A stretch of DNA of 64,000 bases from Pseudorhodoferax sp. Leaf265 (GTDB taxonomy: Bacteria > Pseudomonadota > Gammaproteobacteria > Burkholderiales > Burkholderiaceae_C), in contig NZ_LMMT01000040.1 in the NCBI RefSeq assembly GCF_001422365.1, positions 124,789 to 188,788 on the forward strand, given 5' to 3'. The notes beneath the pieces are model-generated. The model worked only from the letters and a program-made list of their open reading frames with translations, had not been told where the DNA came from and did not search any database. The position numbers were made by a program, and so were the translations under genes. This document shows positions 47,518 to 56,056 of this stretch, piece by piece. Numbering within the stretch: the first letter of the stretch is position 1; each line of letters begins with the position of its first letter.

Positions 47518-48759
47518 ATGACCATCACGCGGCGCCAGCTCGCTTTTTCCGCCCTGGGCAGCACCTTCCTGGCCGGTTGCGCCAGCCCGCCGGCCGTGCC
47601 GCGCACCATCGTGTCGACCGACCGGCTGGGCCGCATCGCACCGGCGCTGGACGCCCAGGTGCGCATCGGCACCTTCGCCGGCGCGGTCTCGCTCGTGGCG
47701 CAGGACGGCAAGATCGTGCAGCACGAGGCCGTGGGCTTCCTGGACGCCGCCAAGACCCGGCCGATGCCGCGCGACGCGATCTTCCGCCTGGCCTCCATGA
47801 CCAAGCCCATCACCTCGGTGGCGACCATGATGCTGGCCGAGCAGGGCCAGCTCAAGATCAACGACCCGGTGACCAACTGGCTGCCCGAGCTCAAGAACCT
47901 CAAGGTCGAGACGCCGCAGGGCGACGTGGCGCTGGCCCGGCCCATCACCGTGCAGGACCTGCTCATGCACACGGCCGGCCTGGTCTATGGCCCGGCCAGC
48001 CCCTCGCCGCGCATCGGGAAGATGTACGCCGATCTCAACATCGAGTCGCTGGAGACCGACATCACGGGCGACGAGATGCTCAAGCGCCTGGGCACCATCC
48101 CGCTGCTCTACCAGCCCGGCACCACCTGGTTCTATTCGATCGCCACGGACGTGCTGGGCCTGCTGCTCGAGCGCGTGTCGGGCAAGCGGCTCGACGCGCT
48201 GACGCAGGAGCTGCTGCTGGGCCCGCTGGGCATGACGGACACGGCCTGGTGGGTGCCGCCCGCCAAGCGCGCCCGCCTGGCCGAGACGCTGGACAGCGAC
48301 CCGCTCAAGGCCGCCATGACGCGTGCCTACCGGCAGGACAGCGACCCGGCCCCGCGCCAGTACCTCAAGGGGGGCGCCGGGCTGACCGGCACGGGCGCCG
48401 ACTACCTCAAGTTCGCGCAGATGGTGCTCAACGGCGGCACCGACGGCCGCACGCGCTACCTCTCGCGCAAGACCACCGAGTTCATGCTGTCCGACCACCT
48501 GGTCGGCAAGGCCGGCGTGCCCAATGCCACCACCGGCCCTGGCTACGGTTTCGGCCTGGGCTGGGGCGTGCGCCTGTACGACGGCGTGGGCTGGACGCCC
48601 GGCAGCGTGGGCGACGCGATGTGGGCCGGCGCCTGGGGCACGAGCTTCTGGATCGACCCGCGCGAGCGGCTGGCCGGCGTGCTGATGGCACAGTGCCCGT
48701 CCAACCGCATCCACACGCGGATGCTCTACAAGAACCTGGTGTACGGCGCGGTGTCGTGA
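47518..48759 (+). CDS. Serine hydrolase of the beta-lactamase/EstB family, lipoprotein
   Basis: A 413-residue protein with a lipobox (TFLAGCASPP), so probably a lipoprotein. The catalytic SxxK appears as ASMTKP and the second motif as FYSIATD, where the usual YxN is YSI. These point to family VIII esterases or class C-like hydrolases rather than a true beta-lactamase. GGGAG precedes the ATG at 47518 by seven bases, which decides the start. It is 120 bases after the dehydrogenase. Confidence 0.85.
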   Translation: MTITRRQLAFSALGSTFLAGCASPPAVPRTIVSTDRLGRIAPALDAQVRIGTFAGAVSLVAQDGKIVQHEAVGFLDAAKTRPMPRDAIFRLASMTKPITSVATMMLAEQGQLKINDPVTNWLPELKNLKVETPQGDVALARPITVQDLLMHTAGLVYGPASPSPRIGKMYADLNIESLETDITGDEMLKRLGTIPLLYQPGTTWFYSIATDVLGLLLERVSGKRLDALTQELLLGPLGMTDTAWWVPPAKRARLAETLDSDPLKAAMTRAYRQDSDPAPRQYLKGGAGLTGTGADYLKFAQMVLNGGTDGRTRYLSRKTTEFMLSDHLVGKAGVPNATTGPGYGFGLGWGVRLYDGVGWTPGSVGDAMWAGAWGTSFWIDPRERLAGVLMAQCPSNRIHTRMLYKNLVYGAVS

Positions 48760-48764
48760 AGTGA

Positions 48765-48868
48765 CCACCCCCGTTTGGACTTCTCACTGCGTGTAGAAGT
48801 CCCATCCCCCTCAAGGGGGCGCCGCCAGCGCCCGGGCAGAGCCCGTTGCGCGGCGGCTGCTGGCATGG
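48765..48868 (+). repeat. Dispersed intergenic hairpin repeat, copy R4 (most complete)
   Basis: Hairpin A: GGACTTCT (48777-48784), core CAC-TGC-GTG, AGAAGTCC (48795-48802). The linker is CCCCCTCAAGGGGG. Hairpin B: CGGGC (48833-48837), loop AGA, GCCCG (48841-48845), enclosed by GCCAGC and GCTGGC. It fills the space between two convergent genes. Confidence 0.7.
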
Positions 48869-48947
48869 TCCGCTCCGCGACCTTCTGCACCGCTGCTTGC
48901 GGGCCGGCTTCATGCGCTGCGAGTGCCGCGCCGGTGGGGACTGGGGC

Positions 48948-49745
48948 CTACAGCGCCGTGTCCTGGAACGCGCCCGCGCCCGCGCCTGGGCCCATGCGCG
49001 CCAGCACCTTCTGCACGGCCTGCTGGCTGGCTTCGCCCAGGTCGACGAACTCGCAGCCGAAGTGCAGCTGCTCGCCCGCGAGGAAGGACTTGTAGGACCG
49101 GCGCGAGCAGAGGTCCAGCCGCAGGTCCATCAGCACCACGGAGCCGAGTTCCAGCCGCACCCGGTCCAGCCGCAGGCCGGCCACCAGGTCGCGGTGCTCG
49201 GCCAGCGGCCCGCGCAGGCCCACGCCGCCCATCGACAGGTCGTCCACGGTCAGTACGCGCCGCTTGCCCTTGGCCTGGAACACCGCGCGCAGCGTCGGCC
49301 CCAGCGGCGTTTCCTGCCGCGTGAAGCGGCGCCGCTGCAGCTGCAGCAGGCTGGCCGGCAGCAGCGCGTGGGCGGCCAGCAGGTCGCCGGCCTGCTGCTG
49401 CCAGGCGAAGTCGCCCTGAAACTGCAACCGCAGCCCCTCGGGTGCGGCCACCACCAGCGCACCGCCTGCCGCGGGCGCCTGGGGCGCACGCACATGGAGC
49501 ACGACGCGCCCGCCCGGCTCGACCACCTGCACCAGCCGGCCGCATTGCGGCGTGCCGCCGTCGTCCGGGTACAGCGTGACGGGCTCGGCCCGCATGGCCA
49601 GGTCCCGCAGCACGGCCAGCACGCGGCGCGGATCGTCCACCTGCAGCGCCGTGGGCACCAGCGCCTCGCCGATCGGCGCGATCAGCGGAAGTGCCGGATC
49701 GGCTTCGGGAGCAGGGTTGCGGCTGAAGAACGAGGGCCAGATCAT
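48948..49745 (-). CDS. PilZ-domain c-di-GMP receptor, YcgR-like
   Basis: A 265-residue protein with an N-terminal YcgR-like domain (about 25-135) and a C-terminal PilZ domain whose c-di-GMP motifs are QLQRRRFTRQ and DDLSMGGVGL. YcgR acts as a flagellar brake when c-di-GMP is high. The HD-GYP enzyme at 16 kb would act against this output. Divergent from the DUF2760 gene. Confidence 0.85.
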   Translation of the reverse strand: MIWPSFFSRNPAPEADPALPLIAPIGEALVPTALQVDDPRRVLAVLRDLAMRAEPVTLYPDDGGTPQCGRLVQVVEPGGRVVLHVRAPQAPAAGGALVVAAPEGLRLQFQGDFAWQQQAGDLLAAHALLPASLLQLQRRRFTRQETPLGPTLRAVFQAKGKRRVLTVDDLSMGGVGLRGPLAEHRDLVAGLRLDRVRLELGSVVLMDLRLDLCSRRSYKSFLAGEQLHFGCEFVDLGEASQQAVQKVLARMGPGAGAGAFQDTAL

Positions 49746-49963
49746 GCGGAGACAGCGGTAATGGCGGGCGGAAAGTATCCGGTTGTATCACCTCCGGCCG
49801 GCTGGACCGGGCCGCCGGCCGCCGCCCGTCGGCTGTGGAGCGCAGCGCGCCCGGCACTGCGGCATTTCCCGTGGCGCGGGGCGGCATCGCCGCATCCAAG
49901 ACAATAGCGGCCGCAGGGCCCGGCGTTCGACCGGGCCATCCGCCCCGTTGCGCCCCTTCTTCC

Positions 49964-50545
49964 ATGACAGAACCACAAGCCCTCCCCTTCTTCTCCCGCC
50001 TGTCCCTGGCCATCGGCAGCTTCTTTGCGCTGCTGGGTGACGGCCGCCTGGCCGCGCGCGTGCAGTCTCTGCGCGACGGCGCGCCGCTGGCCAGCGAAGT
50101 GCCGGCGCCGCCCCCCGTGCAGGCCCCGCCGCCCCCGCCACCGCCCGCACCCGTGCGCGCCACGGCCAATGTGGACGCCGCGCTGCAGCTGCTGGCCCTG
50201 CTGCAGCGCGAATCGCGCTTCGTCGACTTCCTGCAGGAAGACATCGCCGCCTACTCCGACGCCGACGTCGGCGGCGCCGCGCGCCTGCTGCACGGCGGCG
50301 CGCGCAAGGTGCTGAAGGAGAGCTTCGACCTCGAAGCCGTGCGCCCCGAGGCCGAAGGCAGCCGCCTGACGCTGCCCGCCGGCTTCGACGCCGCCGCCGT
50401 GCGCGTGACTGGCAACGTGGTCGGCCAGCCGCCGTTCACGGGCACGCTGCAGCACAAGGGCTGGCGCGCCACGGCCGTGCGGCTGCCGGCGCTGACCGAC
50501 GGCCATGACACGCGCGTGATCGCGCCGGCGGAGGTGGAGCTTTGA
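49964..50545 (+). CDS. DUF2760 family protein
   Basis: A 193-residue protein. The N-terminal hydrophobic part (FFSRLSLAIGSFFALLGDGRLA) is followed by a proline-rich linker (about 47-65, with seven consecutive Pro) and the DUF2760 core (about 75-193, LLALLQRESRFVDFLQEDIAAYSDADVGGAAR...). The family has no known function but regularly sits upstream of Hsp70-like genes, as here. The 64 bases to the first Hsp70 gene contain CCGCCCCGAGGGGGGCGG, a short GC hairpin. Confidence 0.85.
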   Translation: MTEPQALPFFSRLSLAIGSFFALLGDGRLAARVQSLRDGAPLASEVPAPPPVQAPPPPPPPAPVRATANVDAALQLLALLQRESRFVDFLQEDIAAYSDADVGGAARLLHGGARKVLKESFDLEAVRPEAEGSRLTLPAGFDAAAVRVTGNVVGQPPFTGTLQHKGWRATAVRLPALTDGHDTRVIAPAEVEL

Positions 50546-50609
50546 GCCGCCGCCGTCCAGCCGCCCCGAGGGGGGCGGGCACCGCAGCGCGCAGCGCGGA
50601 GGTGTCGGC

Positions 50610-52427
50610 ATGACGCAGTACGCCATCGGCATCGACCTGGGCACCACCCACAGCGCACTGTCCTGGGTCGACCTGCAGGCCGAGGGCGCGGCGCCCGAGA
50701 TCCTGCAGATCGCCCAGCAGAGCGGCCCCGGCGCCGTACAGGACTTCGCCCTGCTCCCGTCCTTCCTGTACATGCCGAACGCGAGCGAATTCGCCGCCGG
50801 CGACCTGGCGCTGCCCTGGAACGCCGCGCCCGCGCGCATCACCGGAGAATGGGCGCGCAGCCACGGCGCGCTGACGCCGATCCGCCTGGTGTCCAGCGCC
50901 AAGAGCTGGCTCGGCCATGCCGGCGTGGACCGGCGCGCCGGCATCCTGCCGGCCGATGCGCCGGCCGAGGTCGAACGCATCTCGCCACTGGCCGCCAGCA
51001 CGCACTACCTGCAGCACCTGCGCGACGCCTGGAACCACCGCCATCCCGAGGCGCCGTTCGAGCAGCAGGCGGTCACCGTCACGATCCCGGCCTCGTTCGA
51101 CCCGGCCGCGCGCGAGCTGACGGCCGAGGCCGCCCAGGCGGCCGGCATGCACGCCATCACGCTGCTGGAGGAGCCGCAGGCCGCGCTGTACAGCTGGATC
51201 GCCGGCAGCGCGGGCGACTGGCGCAAGCAGGTGCAGGTGGGCGACGTGATCCTGGTGGTCGACGTGGGCGGCGGCACCAGCGACTTCTCGCTGATCGCCG
51301 TGACCGAGGACGCCGGCAACCTGCAGCTGAACCGCGTGGCCGTGGGCGAGCACATCCTGCTGGGTGGCGACAACATGGACCTCGCGCTGGCCCATGGCGT
51401 GGCGCGCGGCCTGGCCGCCGAGGGCAAGCAGCTGGACCCCTGGCAGATGCGCGCGCTGACCTACGCCTGCCGCCTGGCCAAGGAGCAGTTGCTCAGCGAC
51501 CACCAGTTGCAGAGCGTGCCGCTGGTCGTGCCCAGCCGCGGCTCCAAGCTCATCGGCGGCTCGATCAAGACCGAACTGCAGCGCGAGCTGCTCACCACCA
51601 TCCTGCTCGAAGGCTTCTTCCCGGCCGTGGAGAGCAGCGCCCGGCCCGTCAGCCGCCCGCGCGCCGGCCTCACGCAGATCGGCCTGCCCTATGCGCAGGA
51701 TGCTGCTGTCACGCGCCACCTGGCCGCGCTGCTGGGCCGCCAGCTCGGCGCCACGGCGCAGCTGGCAGGCTTTGCGCAGGCCGAAGGCGCCAGCTTCCTG
51801 CACCCCACGGCCGTGCTGTTCAATGGCGGCGTGTTCAAGTCCGAGCTGCTGGTGGCGCGCGTGCTGGACACGCTGAACGCCTGGCTGGCCGCCGACGGCG
51901 CGCCCGCCGCGCGCTTGCTGCAGGGCGCCGACATGGACCACGCCGTGGCGCGCGGCGCGGCCTACTACGGGCAGGTGCGGCGCGGCCAGGGCATCCGCAT
52001 CCGCGGCGGCACGGCCCAGGCCTACTACGTGGGCATCGAGTCCAGCATGCCGGCCGTGCCGGGACTGGAGCCGCCCGTGCAGGCGCTGTGCGTGGCGCCC
52101 TTCGGCATGGAGGAAGGCTCGGAGGCGCCGCTGCCGCCGCAGCAGCTGGGGTTGGTGGTGGGCGAATCGGTGCGCTTCCGCTTCTTCGGTTCGTCCATGC
52201 GGCGCGATGACCAGCCCGGCACCTTGCTGGACTTCTGGTCGCCCGAGGAGCTGCAGGAGCTCGCGCAGATCGAAGCCACGCTGCCGGCCGAAGGCCGCGC
52301 CGTCGGCGAGGTCGTGCCCGTGCAGTTGCGCGCGCGCGTGACCGAGATCGGCACGCTGGAGCTGCTGGCCGAGGCGGCCGGCGGCGCGCAGTGGAAGGTG
52401 GAATTCGACGTCCGCGACGACCATTGA
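50610..52427 (+). CDS. Hsp70-family protein, first of an adjacent pair
   Basis: A 605-residue ASKHA ATPase. Phosphate and adenosine loops are visible: IGIDLGTTHSALSW, VVDVGGGTSDFSLI, EEPQAALYSW and LFNGGVFKSELL. The C-terminal third is much shorter and unlike the DnaK substrate-binding domain. No DnaJ or GrpE gene is nearby. GGAGG stands seven bases before the ATG. It lies between DUF2760 and a second, larger Hsp70-like gene six bases on, so the three form one operon of unknown purpose. Confidence 0.87.
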   Translation: MTQYAIGIDLGTTHSALSWVDLQAEGAAPEILQIAQQSGPGAVQDFALLPSFLYMPNASEFAAGDLALPWNAAPARITGEWARSHGALTPIRLVSSAKSWLGHAGVDRRAGILPADAPAEVERISPLAASTHYLQHLRDAWNHRHPEAPFEQQAVTVTIPASFDPAARELTAEAAQAAGMHAITLLEEPQAALYSWIAGSAGDWRKQVQVGDVILVVDVGGGTSDFSLIAVTEDAGNLQLNRVAVGEHILLGGDNMDLALAHGVARGLAAEGKQLDPWQMRALTYACRLAKEQLLSDHQLQSVPLVVPSRGSKLIGGSIKTELQRELLTTILLEGFFPAVESSARPVSRPRAGLTQIGLPYAQDAAVTRHLAALLGRQLGATAQLAGFAQAEGASFLHPTAVLFNGGVFKSELLVARVLDTLNAWLAADGAPAARLLQGADMDHAVARGAAYYGQVRRGQGIRIRGGTAQAYYVGIESSMPAVPGLEPPVQALCVAPFGMEEGSEAPLPPQQLGLVVGESVRFRFFGSSMRRDDQPGTLLDFWSPEELQELAQIEATLPAEGRAVGEVVPVQLRARVTEIGTLELLAEAAGGAQWKVEFDVRDDH

Positions 52428-52431
52428 GTCG

Positions 52432-55149
52432 ATGACGGCCGCCTTCCGCATCGGCATCGACCTGGGCACGACCCACACGGTGCTGGCCTTCGCGCCGATC
52501 GGTGGGGACGGCATCCAGGTCTTCCCGGTCCCGCAGAGCATCGCGGCCGGCGAGGTCGCGGCGCGGCCCCTGCTGCCCTCGCTGCGCTTCCATGCGGCGC
52601 AAGGCGCGCTGGCGGCGGCCGACCTGCCCCTGCCCTGGCCCTCGGAGGAGCCAGCCATCCTCGGTGCCTTCGCGCGCGAACTGGGCCAGCAGACGCCGGG
52701 CCGGCTCGTGGCCAGCGCCAAGAGCTGGCTGTCCCACCCCTCGGTGGACCGCACGGCCCCCATCCTGCCCTGGGGCGCACCGGACGAGGTGGCCAAGGTC
52801 TCGCCGCTCCAGGCCAGCGCGAGCTACCTGCGCCACCTGCGCCAGGCCTGGGACCAGGCCCACCCCGAGGCGCCGTTGGCGCAGCAGCCCACGGTGCTCA
52901 CCGTGCCTGCCTCATTCGACGACGGCGCGCGCCAGCTCACGCTGCAGGCCGCCGGGTTGGCCGGCCTGGGCACGGTCCACCTGATCGAGGAACCGCAGGC
53001 CGCGTTCTACGACTGGGTGTTCGCCCACCGGGCCGACCTGGCCGGCCAGTTGGCTGGCACGCGCCGCCTGCTCGTGGTGGACGTGGGCGGCGGCACCACC
53101 GACCTCACGCTGATCGAGGTCACGCTGGACGCCACGGGCCAGCCGCAGCTCGCGCGCACCGGCGTGGGCGACCACCTGGTGCTGGGTGGCGACAACATGG
53201 ACCTCGCGCTGGCGCGCTGGATCGAGCCGCGCCTGTCCGGCGGCCAGCCGGGTGTGCGGCTCAGCGCGGTCCAGCTGGCCCAGCTCACGCAGCGCTGCCG
53301 CAGCGCCAAGGAGCGCCTGCTCGCCCCGAACGGCCCGGTGGAGACCACGGTCACGCTGCAGGGCGGCGGCAGCCGGCTGATCGGCGGCGCACGCTCGGCC
53401 ACGCTCACGCGCGCCGACCTGGACCGCCTGTTGGTCGAGGGTTTCTTCCCGCAGGTGGGGGCGGATGCCCAGCCACAGCGCGCCCGCAGCGCCCTCGTCG
53501 AGTTCGGCCTTACCTATGCCAGCGACGCGGCCATCACACGCCACATCGCCGCGTTCCTGCAGCGCCAGGGCGGTGCCCTGCCCGACACCGTGCTGCTCAA
53601 CGGTGGCGTGTTCCATGCGCAGGTGCTGCGCGAGCGCCTGATGGCCACGCTGCGCGGCTGGCAGCCGGCCGGTGCCCCGCCGATGCGCCTGCTCGACGCG
53701 CCGCAACTCGACGCCGCCGTCGCGCGCGGCGCCGTCGCCTATGCCATGGCCCGCGCTGGCAGCGCGCCACGCATCCGCAGCGGCGCGGCACGGGCCTACT
53801 ACCTCGCGCTCGAAGACGGCCAGGGCGTCTGCGTGCTGCCGCATGGCACGCCCGAGGGCGAGGCCGTGCAGTTGAAAGCCCAGCGCTTCAGCCTGCGCCT
53901 GGGCCGCCCGGTGCGCTTCAACCTGGCCACCAGCGCCGTCGACCTGCGGCACCGGGCCGGCGACCTGGTCGCGCTGCAGGACGGCCTGCAGCGACTGCCA
54001 CCCATCGCCACCGTGCTGCAACCCAAGGCCGGCGCGGCCGGCGAGGTGCAGGTGCTGCTCGATGCCCAGGTCACCGAGCTCGGCACGTTGGAGATGCACT
54101 GCGTTGCTGCCGATGCGCCGCGCCAGCGCTGGAAGCTGGAGTTCCAACTGCGTGGCGAGGCGGCCGCGCACGATGTGGACACACCCGTCGTCGCCCATCC
54201 GCGCCTGCCCGAAGCCCTGGCCGCCATTGCCCGCGTCTACGGCGACAAGAAGCAGGGCGTGGACGCCAAGGAGGTCCGCCAACTCCGCGCCACGCTGGAG
54301 CGCCTGCTCGGCGAGCGCGCCACCTGGCATGCCGCGCTGCTGCGCACGCTGTTCGGCGCGCTGCTGCAGGGCGCGAAGCGTCGGCGCCGCTCGCTGCAGC
54401 ACGAGCGCAGCTGGTTCAACCTGGTCGGCTTCACGCTGCGCCCCGGCTTCGGCGACCCGCTGGACGGCTGGCGCATGGAGCAGATGTGGGAATTGTTCGG
54501 CCCCGGCATCGCGCACAGCCACGATGCCCAGCAATGGTCGGAGTGGTGGACGCTGTGGCGCCGCATCGCGGGCGGGCTGGACGCCGAGCAGCAGCAGATG
54601 GTCTACGAGGTCATCGCCTACTACCTGCAGCCGCCCGGCGGCAACGACATCGCCACGCCCGAGGGACCGCCCATGCAGGCGCTCGACGAGCTGCTGCGCA
54701 TGGCGGCCTCGTTCGAGCGCATCGAGCCGGCCGACAAGACCCAGTTCGGCGGCTGGCTGCTGCAGCGGCTGCGGCACGGCGCGACGGCCGAACTCTGGTG
54801 GGCGCTGGGTCGCCTGGGCGCGCGCCAGCCGCTGTACGCCAGCCTGCACCATGTGCTGCCGCCCGCCACCGCGCAGGACTGGCTCGCGCAGATCGCCGCC
54901 ATCGCGCCGGACTGGGCCCGCCATGAGGCGCCTGCCTTTGCGGTGGCCCAGATCGCGCAGGCCACGGGCGACCGCGCACGCGACCTGCCCGAGGCCCTGC
55001 GCCTGCAGATCGCCGAACAGCTGGAGGCCGCCCACGCCGCGCCGAGCTGGGCCGCGATGGTGCGCGCGCCCACGGTGCTGGACGAGGCCGACCAGCGCCG
55101 CGTGTTCGGCGAGGCGCTGCCGCCCGGCCTGGTGCTGCTGCGCGGGTGA
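52432..55149 (+). CDS. Hsp70-family protein with large C-terminal extension (DUF3731-type)
   Basis: A 905-residue protein. Residues about 1-450 are an Hsp70 ATPase domain (IGIDLGTTHTVLAF, VVDVGGGTTDLTLI, VLLNGGVFHAQVL). A beta-like segment to about 590 follows, then about 300 residues of helical sequence rich in Trp and Arg (HERSWFNLVGFTLRPGFGDP, WSEWWTLWRRIAGGL) that fits DUF3731. The extension is unique to partners of the preceding gene type. Its TGA is part of the -35 element of the next gene's promoter. Confidence 0.85.
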   Translation: MTAAFRIGIDLGTTHTVLAFAPIGGDGIQVFPVPQSIAAGEVAARPLLPSLRFHAAQGALAAADLPLPWPSEEPAILGAFARELGQQTPGRLVASAKSWLSHPSVDRTAPILPWGAPDEVAKVSPLQASASYLRHLRQAWDQAHPEAPLAQQPTVLTVPASFDDGARQLTLQAAGLAGLGTVHLIEEPQAAFYDWVFAHRADLAGQLAGTRRLLVVDVGGGTTDLTLIEVTLDATGQPQLARTGVGDHLVLGGDNMDLALARWIEPRLSGGQPGVRLSAVQLAQLTQRCRSAKERLLAPNGPVETTVTLQGGGSRLIGGARSATLTRADLDRLLVEGFFPQVGADAQPQRARSALVEFGLTYASDAAITRHIAAFLQRQGGALPDTVLLNGGVFHAQVLRERLMATLRGWQPAGAPPMRLLDAPQLDAAVARGAVAYAMARAGSAPRIRSGAARAYYLALEDGQGVCVLPHGTPEGEAVQLKAQRFSLRLGRPVRFNLATSAVDLRHRAGDLVALQDGLQRLPPIATVLQPKAGAAGEVQVLLDAQVTELGTLEMHCVAADAPRQRWKLEFQLRGEAAAHDVDTPVVAHPRLPEALAAIARVYGDKKQGVDAKEVRQLRATLERLLGERATWHAALLRTLFGALLQGAKRRRRSLQHERSWFNLVGFTLRPGFGDPLDGWRMEQMWELFGPGIAHSHDAQQWSEWWTLWRRIAGGLDAEQQQMVYEVIAYYLQPPGGNDIATPEGPPMQALDELLRMAASFERIEPADKTQFGGWLLQRLRHGATAELWWALGRLGARQPLYASLHHVLPPATAQDWLAQIAAIAPDWARHEAPAFAVAQIAQATGDRARDLPEALRLQIAEQLEAAHAAPSWAAMVRAPTVLDEADQRRVFGEALPPGLVLLRG

Positions 55150-55172
55150 TCCGAAACCGCGGTGGCCGCGTA
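55147..55172 (+). promoter_or_regulatory. RpoE/ChrR-type promoter TGATCC-N16-CGTA before the DUF2177 gene
   Basis: TGATCC (55147-55152, sharing its first three bases with the stop of the Hsp70 gene) and CGTA (55169-55172) stand 16 bases apart, as in the other three sites. About 30 bases of leader with GGAG (55192-55195) lead to the ATG. Confidence 0.78.
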
Positions 55173-55202
55173 CTCCCGGCCATCCCCTGCCGGAGTCCGT
55201 CC

Positions 55203-55631
55203 ATGCCGCTGCCCCAGATCGCCATCGCCTACGTCGCCGCCGCCCTCACCTTCCTGGCACTGGACGCCGTCTGGCTGGGCAGCATGGCCGAGCGCCTGTA
55301 CCGGCCCGCCATCGGCCACCTGATGGCCGAGCGCTTCGCCATCGGGCCAGCTGCGCTGTTCTATGTGCTCTATGTGGGCGGCATCGTGTTCTTCGCCATC
55401 GCGCCAGCGCTGGAAGCACGCCGGCCGCTGTTCACGGCCTTGGGCCATGGCGCGCTGCTGGGCCTGCTGGCCTACGGCACCTTCGACCTGACCAACCAGG
55501 CCGTGCTCAAGGACTGGCCCTGGCATGTGACGCTGGCCGACCTGGCCTGGGGCAGCTTCGTCACGGCGGTCGCAGCGGCGGGCGGCACGGCGGCCGCACC
55601 GTGGCTGCACGGGCTGTTCGCCAAGAGCTGA
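55203..55631 (+). CDS. DUF2177 family membrane protein
   Basis: A 142-residue protein with four hydrophobic helices and the DUF2177 sequence (LTFLALDAVWLGSMAERLYRP, LLAYGTFDLTNQAVLKDWPW). Its function is unknown. Family members recur beside the same lipid and sigma genes in other proteobacteria. It has its own RpoE-type promoter and GGAG seven bases before the ATG; convergent with the tautomerase-like gene, two bases between stops. Confidence 0.86.
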   Translation: MPLPQIAIAYVAAALTFLALDAVWLGSMAERLYRPAIGHLMAERFAIGPAALFYVLYVGGIVFFAIAPALEARRPLFTALGHGALLGLLAYGTFDLTNQAVLKDWPWHVTLADLAWGSFVTAVAAAGGTAAAPWLHGLFAKS

Positions 55632-55632
55632 A

Positions 55633-56028
55633 CTAGACGTCGACCGGATAGCCCAGCTCGACGTCGCAGACCGGCAGACCGCCGCGCACGCCGATGTTTT
55701 CCGCAGGCAACTCGTGCAGCCGGATCAGCACACAGGCGCCCGGGATGCCCAGCAGCGCCAGCCCGTCGACGAGCAGCCGGTAGAGCCTGCGCTTGGCCGC
55801 CAGGGAGCGGCCCGGCAGCACGAAGATGCTGATGTTGGTCAGGCGCTCGGGGTCGGGGCAGTCGGTGCGTCCCAGGAAGCGGTGCGGCGCATGCACGACC
55901 AGCGTCACGTTGCGGTGGACCGGTGACACCCGGAAGGCCTGCACGATCGCCGCGTGGACGGTCTCCAGCAGCTGCACTTCCACCTCGGGTGCGTAGGTGG
56001 TCCGGATGTCGACGATGGCGCTGGGCAT
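55633..56028 (-). CDS. Tautomerase-family protein
   Basis: A 131-residue protein that starts MPSAIVDIRTTY, so Met removal would expose the N-terminal proline used as base by 4-oxalocrotonate tautomerase enzymes. The body (VTLVVHAPHRFLG, NISIFVLPGRSLAAKRRLYRLL) fits two fused tautomerase-like units. An ATG nine bases earlier (MPAMPS) also gives a proline. It follows chrR by 28 bases on the same strand and could be co-transcribed with the sigma factor. The substrate is unknown. Confidence 0.75.
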   Translation of the reverse strand: MPSAIVDIRTTYAPEVEVQLLETVHAAIVQAFRVSPVHRNVTLVVHAPHRFLGRTDCPDPERLTNISIFVLPGRSLAAKRRLYRLLVDGLALLGIPGACVLIRLHELPAENIGVRGGLPVCDVELGYPVDV

Positions 56029-56056
56029 GGCCGGCATGGTAGCCAGCCCGCGCCCG

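Noticed and set aside
47518-48759. Class C beta-lactamase conferring resistance
   Set aside because: The YxN motif is altered to YSI and the KTG box is not evident; an esterase-like hydrolase is more likely.
50610-55149. The Hsp70-like pair as DnaK and HscC chaperones
   Set aside because: No DnaJ, GrpE or iron-sulfur assembly genes are near, the substrate-binding domains do not match, and one protein carries a family-specific extension.
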